A stretch of DNA of 64,000 bases, taken from positions 3,286,001 to 3,350,000 of the forward strand of contig JBMNLP010000001.1 of the NCBI GenBank assembly GCA_050952845.1, given 5' to 3'. The DNA comes from JAGVSV01 sp050952845 (GTDB lineage: Bacteria > Bacillota > Clostridia > Christensenellales > Aristaeellaceae). The notes beneath the pieces were generated by a model. The model was not told the origin of the DNA. It was given only the letters and a program-made list of their open reading frames with translations, and made no database searches. Shown one piece after another: positions 42,813-51,924 of the stretch; position 1 is the first letter of the stretch; each line of letters starts with the position of its first letter. The position numbers and the translations under genes are program-made.

Positions 42813-44918
42813 TTGGATAAACAGGATATCTTTGCACTGTGCCGGGACATCCCGGCCACGGCGGCGGCGGGGGCCTGCGGCATCAGGCTCAGCATGCGCG
42901 GGGACAAATACTGGGCGCTGTGCCCGCTGCACCGGGACACCGACCCCAGCCTCATGTTTGACGGGGAGGGGCGATGGCACTGTTTCGGCTGCGGGCAGGG
43001 CGGCGACGCCGTGGACCTGTACGCTAAGGTGAAGCAGGTGCCGCCGCTGGAGGCGGCGCGGGCGCTGCTGGCGCGGGTGAAGCCGGCTGCCGCGGCGCAG
43101 ATGGCGTTTGTTGCAGAGGATCAGGAGGAGGCTGCGCCGCGTGCCGGGGCGGCGGCTTCCGGGGCGATGCCGGAAACCGGCGCGCCCCCGGCAGCAAGCG
43201 CCATGCCCGACACCGCGGCATCTGCCGGCCATGGCACAGCCCTGCCCGGCATGACAGCCGCCAACACCAACAGCACGCCCCCGGCGCCTTACACCACGGC
43301 AGCCTATGCCGCGGCGAAAGGGTTTTCCATGGACCTGCTGGCGCGCTGGGGCGTAAGGGACGGGGACGGCTGCGTGCTGATCCCCTACTTTGACGCCGGC
43401 AGGCAGGTGGCTGCTGTCCGGCTGCGGCTGTCGGGGCGGAATGGCCGGCGATTCGCCTGGCAGAAGGGCGCAAGGCTGATCCCCTACGGCCTGTGGCTGA
43501 AGGGCAACCGGGGCGAAGGGCCTATCATCCTGTGCGAGGGGGAGAGCGACGCCCATGCTCTGTGGCACATGGGCATCCCGGCGCTGGGCATCCCCGGCGC
43601 CGCTGCCTTCAAGCAGGAGTGGGCGGCGCATGTGCAGGGCCGCGACGTGGTATTGCACGTGGAGCCGGGCGATGGTGGGCAGGCCTTCCTGCGCCGCACG
43701 GTAACGATGCTGCGCGCGGGCGGGTTCACGGGGGACATCCGGCAGTTCTCGGCGTCCACCGTCATGGATGCCATCAAGGACCCGTCGGACCTGCTGGCGC
43801 GCTTCGGCGTGGAGAGCGCCGCCGAGCTGATGAAGGACCTGCTGCAGGGCGCCTCCCCGGCGCCGGAAGCAGGCCGGCTCGCCGCCTACCGCGCCAGGGA
43901 CCTGATGCGGCAGCACATCCCGCCCCCGCAGGAAATTGTGCAGGGCATGCTGCTGCCGGGGCTGAGCCTGCTGGCCGGCGCGCCCAAGAAGGGCAAAAGC
44001 TGGCTGGCGCTGGCATTGGCGTTATCTGTGGCAAAGGGCGAGCCCTTCTTAGGGCACGACACCCTGCCCGGCGGCGTGCTGTACCTGGATCTGGAGAGCC
44101 GCCGCTACCGCGTGCGCGAGCGCCTGGCGGCACTGTGCCCCATAGACGCCGTGCCGGACAACCTGTATTTCAGCCACGAGGCGCCCGCCATGGACGGGGA
44201 CCTGTGCGGGCAGCTGAGCCGGTGGCTGAAAGCGCATCCCGGCATCCGGATGATCATCGTGGACACGCTGGCCCGGGTAAAGGGCGGGAGCGGCCGGGGC
44301 GGCGAAAACGTGTACGAGGCCGACACCCGCATTATGGGCGAGGCACAGCGCTTCGCGCTGGACCATGGCCTGTGCCTGCTGCTTGTGCACCACCTGCGGA
44401 AACAGTCCGGCTTTCAGGCGCAGGACGTGTACGAGTTGGTCAGCGGCTCGACGGGCATCACGGGTGTGTGCGACAGCATGCTGGTGCTGACGGGGTCGCG
44501 CACCGAGCAGGAGGCGCAGCTGCACATCTCGGGGCGCGACGTGCCCACGCGGCAATTGGCGCTGGGCTTTGACGCGGGCCAATGGACGCTGCTCAGCGAT
44601 GACGGCAAGGCGTATACCGCCGCGCAAGCCTACGACAACAGCCCGCTGCCCGGCGCCCTGAGGGCGCTGCTGAGTGAGGACCCGTTCTGGCAGGGCACGC
44701 CGGCGGAACTGAGCAAGGCGCTGTACGCAGCCAGCGACGGCGCGGTGCAGGTCAGCGCCCGCGACATCGCCCGGCACATCGCCGCCCTGCAGCCGCTCCT
44801 GAGAGAGCGGGAGGGGATCACACTCGGCAGAACAGTCATGCGGGGCGCGAGGATTTTGCGGGTATACCGGCAGGAGGAACGGGAGAAGCAGCGGGAACAA
44901 CAGCAGGCAAATGCGTAG
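42813..44918 (+). CDS. Primase-helicase: CHC2 zinc finger, Toprim, RepA-like ATPase
   Basis: 701 residues, TTG start with AAGGAGGG 5-6 bases upstream. The CHC2 zinc finger has C37, H40, C57 and C60. An Ala/Pro-rich linker follows, then a Toprim domain (ILCEGESDAHALWHMGI near residue 235; EPGDGG near 290). A RepA/KaiC-like ATPase domain has Walker A GAPKKGKSW near 388, Walker B MIIVDTLARV and LLLVHHLRKQ. A winged-helix-like tail comes next, with a charged Gln/Glu end. This is the layout of plasmid, phage or integrative-element replication proteins. It is followed at once by GGTNACGGT repeats and an AT-rich stretch, as expected for a rep gene next to its origin. Confidence 0.9.
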   Translation: MDKQDIFALCRDIPATAAAGACGIRLSMRGDKYWALCPLHRDTDPSLMFDGEGRWHCFGCGQGGDAVDLYAKVKQVPPLEAARALLARVKPAAAAQMAFVAEDQEEAAPRAGAAASGAMPETGAPPAASAMPDTAASAGHGTALPGMTAANTNSTPPAPYTTAAYAAAKGFSMDLLARWGVRDGDGCVLIPYFDAGRQVAAVRLRLSGRNGRRFAWQKGARLIPYGLWLKGNRGEGPIILCEGESDAHALWHMGIPALGIPGAAAFKQEWAAHVQGRDVVLHVEPGDGGQAFLRRTVTMLRAGGFTGDIRQFSASTVMDAIKDPSDLLARFGVESAAELMKDLLQGASPAPEAGRLAAYRARDLMRQHIPPPQEIVQGMLLPGLSLLAGAPKKGKSWLALALALSVAKGEPFLGHDTLPGGVLYLDLESRRYRVRERLAALCPIDAVPDNLYFSHEAPAMDGDLCGQLSRWLKAHPGIRMIIVDTLARVKGGSGRGGENVYEADTRIMGEAQRFALDHGLCLLLVHHLRKQSGFQAQDVYELVSGSTGITGVCDSMLVLTGSRTEQEAQLHISGRDVPTRQLALGFDAGQWTLLSDDGKAYTAAQAYDNSPLPGALRALLSEDPFWQGTPAELSKALYAASDGAVQVSARDIARHIAALQPLLREREGITLGRTVMRGARILRVYRQEEREKQREQQQANA

Positions 44919-45950
44919 TTGACCGTCACCACCCCCACCCTGCAGTTTGACCGTCACCACCGTCACCACCGTAACCACTGTCACCACGCATGCTGATGAT
45001 GAGCCCATTTTCTCTGTATTTTCAACAGGTTTGCGGCATGCGATTCTGCCTGGCAGCGTACAGAAGCGCATGCATCATCACCATCCCCACCCTGCAAGTT
45101 GACCGTAACCACCGTAACCACTTGAGAGCAAAGAACAATCAAAAACCAATCCAGGCTGTTCCAAAAAAACAGTCGGGGTTGGTATTTCTATATTATTTTA
45201 ATATTTTATTTATTATTGTATTTTCTTCCCCTACAAGAGACAGTATGAATGCATATGGTTACAGTGGTGACGGTGGTTACGGTGGTGACGGTCAGATGTA
45301 CAATGGGGGGCAAGCAGCGCAGCCATCGATTCTGCATATGGGCAGGAACAAGCACAGGCATCCGACACACAGACGGAACCGCTGTATTGCAAGGAAATAC
45401 AAGGGGTTCCGGCGTGCGTTGTGCCATGCAGCAGATGAGGTTTCGGCATGCGTGGTGACGGTGGTTACGGTGGTGACGGTCAACTGCATGGTACGGGCAG
45501 CAAAGGGCGCGGCCATCGGTTTTGCGTGTGGCTGGGAACATCCCAGGCATCCGGCACGCAGAATGAACCGCTGTATTGCAAGGAAATACAAGGGGTTCCG
45601 GCGCGCGTTGTGCCATGCAGCAGATGAGGTTCCAGCATGCGTGGTGACGGTGGTTACGGTGGTGACGGTCAACTGCATGGTACGGATAGCAAAGGGCGCA
45701 GCCCTCGTTTCAGCATGCGGCCAGGAGCATCCCAAACATCCGGCACGCAGAATGAACCGCTGTATTGCAAGGAAATACAAGGGGTTCCGGTGCACGTTGT
45801 GCCATGCAGCAGATGAGGTTCCGGCGTGCATGGTGACGGTGGTTACGGTGGTTACGGTCAACCGCATGGTACGGGCAGCAAACGGCGCAGCCATCGGTTC
45901 TGCGTGTAGGCGGGAACATTCCATGCATCCTGGTATACCATGAACCTATA
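44919..45950 (+). other. Origin-like region: inverted iteron clusters flanking an AT-rich segment
   Basis: GACCGTCACCACCGTAACC-type 9-mers (minus-orientation GGTNACGGT) cluster at 44921-44987 and 45100-45121. An AT-rich stretch of about 55 bases (45178-45233) follows. Plus-orientation clusters lie at 45257-45293, 45452, 45641 and 45830. Repeats plus an unwinding-prone segment directly behind a primase-helicase is the classical origin layout. Open frames on both strands across it arise because the repeat period (189) is a multiple of 3. Confidence 0.6.
45264..45945 (+). repeat. 189-bp tandem repeat, about 3.6 units
   Basis: Units begin at 45264, 45452, 45641 and 45830. Each starts with GTGGTGACGGTGGTTACGGT and continues through conserved GAACCGCTGTATTGCAAGG and GTGCCATGCAGCAGATGAGG segments. 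The first unit is the most diverged; the last is cut short. Confidence 0.93.
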
Positions 45951-45998
45951 TTTCGTATGCAATGCAACGCTGCATCAGATAATAATTATACCAACGAA

Positions 45999-46160
45999 AT
46001 ACTGAACTCAATCATAAATGCTTCAATGAGTCGGTCTTTTTGCGACTGCGCGTTGCCTCTTTCATTCGGCGTAGGCTACGGCTACGCCTCATTCTTTCGG
46101 CTTAGCGCAGCCATCAAAAATCCTCACCCCATCAGTGCATTTACTCATTCGTTCAGTATG
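45999..46160 (+). mobile_element. Foldback element type C
   Basis: 162 bp with ends ATACTGAAC and GTTCAGTAT and inner dyad GGCGTAGGCTACGGCTACGCC. Its layout is the same as types A and B (GGTCTTTTTGCG near the left, ATCAAAAATCCTCACCCC near the right). A loose ATACCAACG (type A end) lies at 45988-45996. No target duplication is visible, consistent with loss of the left host sequence. Confidence 0.8.
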
Positions 46161-46161
46161 A

Positions 46162-46783
46162 GTAGGTGGAGACAGCAAGGTAAAGAGGAACCTGACATCA
46201 TTTTTTGATGCTGCCGTCGCTGGCGATCCTGTCATCACCCTGGATGTGAGCCGCCTGAGCCGGTCCACAAGGCAACTGTGTGAGCTGATTGACCTGGTCA
46301 GGCAGAAGCGCCTTCGCCTGATCGTCAGGGGCAGCATCACAGTGGACTGCCGCAACGGGAAGATTGACCCGGTGACTAATACCAACTCCAAACATGAACG
46401 CATCGTCGTGCCGGGTCTTTTGCCTTGCAGCTTCGTCGGCTGCTCAGTCAGCGTAGCGCTGCTACGCTTCCCTCGCCTGCTCCTCGCTGCAAGTCAAAAT
46501 CCCTCAGCCCTTTGGATGCATTAATGTTTTACGTTGGTATAAAGCCTTCTTGCAGATGGCCGTGGTATTCGCGGAAGTTGAACTGGCGTTGCTCCGCGCC
46601 AGGGTGCGCTCGGGCTTGCAAAACGCGGTCAGCAAGGGCAGGAAACTGGGGAGCATTCCAGCCGCTTTCCATCAGCATTTTCCTTTGTATCAGAGCGGAA
46701 ATCTGAACATCACGGAACTCGCCAGGGTGTGCGGATGCTCCAGGCTGACGGTGTACCGCTATCCACGTTTGAACAGCCAATGA
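46162..46783 (+). pseudogene. Serine recombinase (resolvase/invertase), truncated and interrupted
   Basis: From 46162 the frame reads VGGDSKVKRNLTSFFDAAVA, then ITLDVSRLSRSTRQL and DCRNGKIDPVT. A type A element then intervenes, after which KAFLQMAVVFAEVELALL, GRKLGS and a C-terminal helix-turn-helix (NITELARVCGCSRLTVYRY) continue. Removing 163 bases (element plus one TA) restores one frame. The N-terminal ~60 residues with the catalytic serine are gone, cut exactly at the type C element. It would have mobilised or inverted the surrounding island; it is now inactive. Confidence 0.85.
46377..46541 (+). mobile_element. Foldback element type A, copy 4, inside the recombinase
   Basis: ATACCAACTCC...CGTTGGTA at 46379-46539 (161 bp) with TA at 46377-46378 and 46540-46541. 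Excising the element and one TA rejoins GTGACT to AAAGCC and restores DPVTKAFLQM, which proves the insertion and its TA target duplication. Confidence 0.95.
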
Positions 46784-46854
46784 TCGTTCCGTTGACGAAG
46801 AATTATCATGGTAACGAGTTGGTATATCTTCTTCATCGCGCCGGGGAGCACGCA

Positions 46855-46905
46855 ATGAATGGCAAAGATATGACCGGGCAGCGGTTCGGAAGACTTGTTA
46901 CATAA
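46855..46905 (+). pseudogene. N-terminal fragment of a phage-type HNH/AP2 protein
   Basis: Encodes MNGKDMTGQRFGRLVT and then stops. (K/D)LTGQRFGRL is the usual opening of phage-associated HNH endonuclease-like proteins. The rest to 47046 is not an open continuation. Confidence 0.4.
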
Positions 46906-47076
46906 CGCATAGTGTTATTGCTCAGCAATACGCCAAGGCACCTGACCTGCCGGTGTTGCCATCAAGTGCGATTGACACAAGCGGCTCAGGTGTGGTAACT
47001 TGCGTCTATGGAGGGCTATATAAACTGAGAAATAAATGGTTCAGCCATGCACCGCATCACAGAAGGGGGGAGAAAC

Positions 47077-48741
47077 ATGAAGAAGGCGTTCGCGCTGATC
47101 CTGGTTATACTCATGATGGTCACGTGGCGGGGCGGCTTAGCTACAGAGGAGAAACAAACAGAATACGGGAGCGGCGGCTACAGTTATGTTCTGTTGGAAG
47201 ACGGAGCAGCGGAAATATCTGATTACAGAGGTGAAGCATCCAGCCTGAGTATCCCTAGTACGTTGGATGGCTATACTGTCACGAGCATTGGGGACGAGGC
47301 GTTTTCCTATTGCGACAGCCTTACCAGCGTGACGATCCCGGACAGCGTCACGAACATCGGGGGCGGGGCGTTTTCCTGGTGTAGGAGCCTCAGCAGCGTG
47401 ACGATCCCGGACAGCGTCACGAGCATTGGGGACGAGGCGTTTTACTTGTGCGAGAGCCTCAGCAGCGTGACGATCCCGGACAGCGTCACGAGCATCGGGG
47501 ACGAGGCGTTTTCTTATTGCGACAGCCTTACCAGCGTGACGATCCCGGACAGCGTCACGAACATCGGGGGCTGGGCGTTTTTCAGGTGTGAGAGCCTGTC
47601 AAGTGTCACGATCGGGATAGCGGTTGAACATGTTGGCGCCAATCCGTTCGCCGCATGCGAAGCGCTAACACAGATCGTTGTTTCACCGGATCACCCGTTC
47701 CTGGCCACAATAGATCATGTGCTTTTCCATAAGCTGGACAAGCGGCTTATTTGCTATCCTGGAGGGCTGTCTGGAACTTCCTATGTGGTTCCCGATGGCA
47801 TACAAAGCATCGGGGACAGGGCGTTTTCCAGGTGTAAGAGCCTCAGCAGCGTGACGATCCCGGACAGCGTCACGAGCATCGGGGGCGGGGCGTTTGCTGG
47901 TTGCGAGAGCCTGTCAAGTGTCACGATCGGGATGGGGGTTGAACATGTTGGCATCAATCCGTTCGCCGCATGCGAAGCGCTAACACAGATCGTTGTTTCA
48001 CCGGATCACCCGTTCCTGGCCACAATAGATCATGTGCTTTTCCATAAGCTGGACAAGCGGCTTATTTGCTATTCTGGAGGGCTGTCTGGAACTTCCTATG
48101 TGGTTCCCGATGGCATACAAAGCATCGGGGACAGGGCGTTTTCCTTTTGCAGCAGCCTCAGCAGCGTGACGATCCCGGACAGCGTCACGAGCATCGGGGA
48201 CAGGGCGTTTTCCAGGTGTAAGAGCCTCAGCAGCGTGACGATCCCGGACAGCGTCACGAGCATCGGGGACGGGGCGTTTTACTGGTGCGCGAACCTCAGC
48301 AGCGTGGCGATCCCGGACAGCGTCACGAGCATCGGGGACTGGGCGTTTGATAGTTGCGAGAGCCTCAGCAGCGTGACGATCCCGGACAGCGTCACGAGCA
48401 TCGGGGACGGGGCGTTTTCCTCTTGCAGCAGCCTCAGCAGCGTGGCGATCCCGGACAGCGTCACGAGCATCGGGGACTGGGCGTTTTCCTCTTGCAGCAG
48501 CCTCAGCAGCGTGACGATCCCGGACAGCGTCACGAGCATTGGGGACGGGGCGTTTTACTGGTGCGCGAACCTCAGCAGCGTGACGATCCCGGACAGCGTC
48601 ACGAGCATCGGGGACGGGGCGTTTAGTGTTTGTAACAACCTGACCCTGACCGTCGGTCGCGATTCCTACGCTAAGGAGTACGCAATCAAAAACGATATCC
48701 CCCACATCTACCCGGACACACACGACTGGCTGAACAACTGA
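47077..48741 (+). CDS. BspA-type leucine-rich repeat protein, secreted
   Basis: 554 residues from ATG 47077 with GAAGGGGGG upstream. Signal peptide MKKAFALILVILMMVTWRGG, then about twenty 23-residue LRR_5 repeats (SSVTIPDSVTSIGDGAFxxC). A 105-residue block with VVSPDHPFLATIDHVLFHKL occurs twice, 315 bp apart. No cell-wall anchor or membrane tail is visible, so it is probably released or loosely bound. BspA-like proteins mediate adhesion or surface interaction. The 69-bp DNA repeats are nearly identical, so repeat number can change by recombination. Confidence 0.92.
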   Translation: MKKAFALILVILMMVTWRGGLATEEKQTEYGSGGYSYVLLEDGAAEISDYRGEASSLSIPSTLDGYTVTSIGDEAFSYCDSLTSVTIPDSVTNIGGGAFSWCRSLSSVTIPDSVTSIGDEAFYLCESLSSVTIPDSVTSIGDEAFSYCDSLTSVTIPDSVTNIGGWAFFRCESLSSVTIGIAVEHVGANPFAACEALTQIVVSPDHPFLATIDHVLFHKLDKRLICYPGGLSGTSYVVPDGIQSIGDRAFSRCKSLSSVTIPDSVTSIGGGAFAGCESLSSVTIGMGVEHVGINPFAACEALTQIVVSPDHPFLATIDHVLFHKLDKRLICYSGGLSGTSYVVPDGIQSIGDRAFSFCSSLSSVTIPDSVTSIGDRAFSRCKSLSSVTIPDSVTSIGDGAFYWCANLSSVAIPDSVTSIGDWAFDSCESLSSVTIPDSVTSIGDGAFSSCSSLSSVAIPDSVTSIGDWAFSSCSSLSSVTIPDSVTSIGDGAFYWCANLSSVTIPDSVTSIGDGAFSVCNNLTLTVGRDSYAKEYAIKNDIPHIYPDTHDWLNN

Positions 48742-48936
48742 ACGCCTGAATCAGGACAAGCAGCCAACACCGACTCCATCACCATGAATTTTGGATAACA
48801 TTCGTAAACAAGACAGATAAAAACCTAATGGTTGCAGCGGATGATACGAGCGTCAACGATGCGGCATGCGATGTTTCTTCTGTTTTCGCCATACCACCTG
48901 GAAAGCGTACAAACAACGGCATCATTTCTGCGTATG

Positions 48937-49259
48937 ATACCAACTCCAAGCATTAACGCATCGTCGTGCTGGGTCTTTTGCCTTGCAGCTTCGTCGGCTG
49001 CTCAGTCAGCGTAGCGCTGCTACGCTTCCCTCGTCTGCTCCTCGCTGCAAGTCAAAATCCCTCAGCCCTTTGGATGCATTAGAGCAAATTAACTTATCAT
49101 GTCGCAGTCGCAGACTTGTCTTTTTGCCTCTGGCTGTGTCGCTGTTCATTTGTCGTAGCGCTGCTACGCCTGCATTCACGCTCCTTGCCAGAGACAAAAA
49201 TCCTGCGTTGCTTTGTGCGCCACGATTGCGTAATTTGCTATAATGTTTTACGTTGGTAT
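48937..49259 (+). mobile_element. Foldback element type A, copy 5, split by a nested type B element
   Basis: The left part is 48937-49079 and the right part 49243-49259; joined, they give a full-length type A element. The outer flanks are TG on both sides (GTATG before, TGAAA after) rather than TA. Confidence 0.93.
49080..49242 (+). mobile_element. Foldback element type B nested in a type A copy
   Basis: Element 49082-49240 (159 bp) with TA at 49080-49081 and 49241-49242. Removing it with one TA restores the type A sequence GGATGCATTAATGTTTTACG exactly. This fixes both the ends and the TA duplication of type B. Confidence 0.95.
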
Positions 49260-49260
49260 G

Positions 49261-49395
49261 AAAAAGGCGCATCAAGCATCGTCATCATCCCCACCACGCA
49301 AGTTGACCGACACTGCTGACACCACGCACGCTGATGATGATGTACTTTGATTTGCTGTATTTTCAACGGCTGTGCAGCAAGGAAGAGATGAACCG
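49261..49395 (+). repeat. Decayed copy of the origin-region flank
   Basis: GTTGACCGACACTGCTGACA, then CACCACGCACGCTGATGATGA and CTGTATTTTCAACGG, match 44921-45105 with substitutions and rearranged order. It suggests the origin module once extended to, or was duplicated at, the right edge of the island. Confidence 0.6.
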
Positions 49396-49397
49396 CA

Positions 49398-50006
49398 TTA
49401 AGGTGTCATGCTGGGTTTGGGAGCGCTCACCAGCGGCAGAGCCAGCGCCGCGCGGATGTCTTCTTCCTTTAAATCCTGCCAGCTGATGGGCGGCTGGGGC
49501 GGCGAGGTGAAATCGCCCACGTGCTTTTCATACAGCGCGGTATCGCGCCACGCGCCGCATTTGTAGCCGGTTTTTTCCTGGATGCCGGACAAACGGAAGC
49601 CAAAGCGTTCCTGCATGCGCAGGCTGCCGGGGTTGGGCAGCACCACAGTGGCGTACAGCGTGCGCATGCCCATGGCTGTTGTCAAAGCGATCAGCGCGGC
49701 GTACAGCTTGCCGCCATATCCATGGCCCAGGTGATCCTGCCGGATGTATACCGACAGCTCGGCGCTCCATTGGTAGGCAGCGCGCTCGCGGTATCGGGCG
49801 GCATAGCCGTAGCCGATGAGCTGCCCTTCCTTTTCCAGCACCACATAGGGATAAAAGGCCAGGATGCCCGCTACCCGGGCGGCAAACGCCTCCGGCGAGG
49901 GCGTCTGGTATTCAAACGTCGTGGGCGTGGCAATATACGGGGCATAGATGGCCAGGATGTCCGGCGCATCGGCGGGCGACGCCATGCGCAGCCTCAGGTT
50001 GTCCAT
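49398..50006 (-). CDS. GNAT N-acetyltransferase, phosphinothricin/YncA-like
   Basis: 202 residues, GGGAGG just upstream of the ATG. The acetyl-CoA site is visible as YIRQDHLGHGYGGKLYAAL, and the family features NPGSLRMQERFGF and GAWRDTALYEK are typical of PAT/YncA acyltransferases acting on small amines or toxins. A short C-terminal extension (ISWQDLKEEDIRAALA) is less common. It stands alone, divergent from an ABC exporter operon. Confidence 0.88.
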   Translation of the reverse strand: MDNLRLRMASPADAPDILAIYAPYIATPTTFEYQTPSPEAFAARVAGILAFYPYVVLEKEGQLIGYGYAARYRERAAYQWSAELSVYIRQDHLGHGYGGKLYAALIALTTAMGMRTLYATVVLPNPGSLRMQERFGFRLSGIQEKTGYKCGAWRDTALYEKHVGDFTSPPQPPISWQDLKEEDIRAALALPLVSAPKPSMTP

Positions 50007-50148
50007 AGTTCCTCCCGGTGCGTTTTTATCATTCTAACACGTCGGAAAAATAAGCGTCAACGCGATGATTGACACCATTCCCTTTTTGCTTCATCATATG
50101 CTTCAATTGTTGGCGCTGTTTGTGGCATATACCAAAGGTGGTGGGTGC

Positions 50149-51123
50149 GTGATCAGGCTTGAGGGCATTTGCAAAACATTCCGGGTAGCCCGGCGCGGCG
50201 CGGGGCTGTCCCGGGCTGTGAAGGCATTCGTGAAGCGCGATTACCAGGTGATCGAGGCGCTGAAGGACGTGTCCTTCACGGTGCCTGACGGTCAAATCGT
50301 GGGCTATATCGGGCCCAACGGCGCCGGCAAAAGCACCACCATCAAGGTGATGTGCGGCATTCTGACGCCGGACAGCGGCGTCTGTGTGATAGACGGGCGC
50401 ATGCCCTGGCTGGAACGCGTGCAGCATGTGCAGCACATTGGCGCTGTGTTCGGCCAGCGCAGCCAGCTGTGGTGGGATGTGCCTGTGGGCGACAGCATGG
50501 CGTTGATCCGCGACATCTACAAGGTGGACAAAAAGGACTATCAGGCGCGGCTGGACGAGCTGACCAGCCTGCTGAACCTGGAGGACCTGCTCACCACGCC
50601 TGCGCGCTCCCTGAGCCTGGGGCAGCGCATGCGGTGCGAGCTGGCGGCATCGCTGCTCCACGCGCCGCGCATATTGTTTTTAGACGAGCCCACGATCGGC
50701 CTGGATGCCGTGAGCAAGCTGGCCGTGCGGGGGTTCATCAAACGGCTGAACCGGGAGCAGGGCACCACGGTGCTGCTTACCACCCATGACATGCAGGACA
50801 TCGAAGCGCTGGCACAGCGCATTCTGCTGATTGGCAAGGGGCGGATTTTGCTGGACGGCAGCCTGGACGATCTGAAGGCCCAGGCCGGCGCCGGCAAAAC
50901 CCTTGCCTTCACCTATACGGGCGCAGCGCCCCGGCTTTGCCCGGGCATGACGGTTCGGGAGGCAGCGCCCGGCAGGCTGCTGGCAGCCATTGACACGGAT
51001 TGCCTCAGCCTGTCCCAGGCCATCGCGCATATTTCGTCACAGGTTGAGGTAACCGACATCGAAGTGGCTTCCATCAGCGCTGAAGAAATGGTGGCAAGCC
51101 TGTACCGGGCGTATCAGGTATGA
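50149..51123 (+). CDS. ABC-2 type exporter ATP-binding protein
   Basis: 324 residues, GTG start at 50149 with AAAGGTGG upstream. Walker A GPNGAGKST, signature SLGQRMRCELA and Walker B ILFLDEPTIGLD are intact, with the switch His in LTTHDMQDI. The C-terminal ~90 residues are the usual ABC-2 extension. The set with the two following permeases matches the COG4586/4587/3694 exporter type, in which the permeases are DUF990-like. The stop overlaps the next gene by 4 bases. The exported substrate is unknown. Confidence 0.92.
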   Translation: MIRLEGICKTFRVARRGAGLSRAVKAFVKRDYQVIEALKDVSFTVPDGQIVGYIGPNGAGKSTTIKVMCGILTPDSGVCVIDGRMPWLERVQHVQHIGAVFGQRSQLWWDVPVGDSMALIRDIYKVDKKDYQARLDELTSLLNLEDLLTTPARSLSLGQRMRCELAASLLHAPRILFLDEPTIGLDAVSKLAVRGFIKRLNREQGTTVLLTTHDMQDIEALAQRILLIGKGRILLDGSLDDLKAQAGAGKTLAFTYTGAAPRLCPGMTVREAAPGRLLAAIDTDCLSLSQAIAHISSQVEVTDIEVASISAEEMVASLYRAYQV

Positions 51124-51923
51124 GCACGTACCTGTCGTTGTTTCGCATCCGGTTTCTGCATAACCTGCAGTACCGCACGGCGGCGCTGGCCGGGCTGGCC
51201 ACGCAGTTTGCCTGGGGGTTCATGCGGCTGCTGGCGATGCGGGCGTTCTACGCGGAAAATCCGGCTGCTTTTCCCATGACATTTTCGCAGACGGCGGACT
51301 ATACCTGGCTGTTGCAGGCATTTTTAGCGCTGTACATCATGTGGGCATACGAACCGGAAATACTGGAAGCCATCCGCAGCGGGCATGTCGCCTACGACCT
51401 GGTGCGCCCGATGGACCTGTATACAAAATGGTTCACCGTCAGCATCGCGGGGCGCACCGCCCGGGCGGCGCTGCGCTGCATGCCGGTGCTGCTGATAGCC
51501 TTTCTGCTGCCCGAGCCGCTGCGCCTGCACCCGCCGGAAAGCGCGCTGTCCTTTCTGCTGTTTTTGCTGTCCTCCCTGATGTCGGTGGGCGTGGTCTGCG
51601 CGCTGACCATGCTGGTGTACATCGCCCACTTCCGCCTGCTGAACATCACGGGCGTCCGCATCATGGTGGCGGCGCTGACAGACCTGCTGGGCGGGTTTTC
51701 CATTCCCTTGCCGTTTTATCCCAGGGTTTTACAAACCATCCTGTCAGCATTGCCGTTTGCCGCCATGCAAAACCTGCCGCTGCGCCTGTATTCCGGCCAT
51801 GTCGCGGGCATGGAAGCTGTGCAGGGGCTTGCCCTGCAGGCATTCTGGCTGGTGGCGCTGCTGTGCCTGGGGCGGCGGTGGATGAACAGACAGCTGGCGC
51901 GCATCGTCGTGCAGGGAGGTTAA
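51120..51923 (+). CDS. ABC-2 family exporter permease (DUF990-like), first
   Basis: 267 residues, about six membrane helices, ATG overlapping the ATPase stop (ATGA). RSGHVAYDLVRPMDLYTKWF is the typical DUF990 stretch that follows the first helices. It forms a channel with the next permease. Confidence 0.88.
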   Translation: MSTYLSLFRIRFLHNLQYRTAALAGLATQFAWGFMRLLAMRAFYAENPAAFPMTFSQTADYTWLLQAFLALYIMWAYEPEILEAIRSGHVAYDLVRPMDLYTKWFTVSIAGRTARAALRCMPVLLIAFLLPEPLRLHPPESALSFLLFLLSSLMSVGVVCALTMLVYIAHFRLLNITGVRIMVAALTDLLGGFSIPLPFYPRVLQTILSALPFAAMQNLPLRLYSGHVAGMEAVQGLALQAFWLVALLCLGRRWMNRQLARIVVQGG

Positions 51924-51924
51924 C

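Noticed and set aside
45292..45924. Long reading frame on the minus strand across the tandem repeat
   Set aside because: It stays open only because the repeat period is a multiple of three; no ribosome binding site, and composition mirrors the other strand.
45264..45945. CRISPR-like array
   Set aside because: Units are 189 bp direct repeats without short repeat/unique spacer structure, and no cas genes are present.
45957..46208. Small frame across the type C element
   Set aside because: Runs through the element and its flanks in an arbitrary frame; no homology.
46246..46524. Recombinase frame continuing into the type A element as a real C-terminus
   Set aside because: The continuation is element sequence; the proper recombinase C-terminus resumes after the element.
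47998..48723. Minus-strand frame opposite the leucine-rich repeats
   Set aside because: Shadow of the 69-bp repeats; low-complexity RDRHAAE pattern, no start signal.
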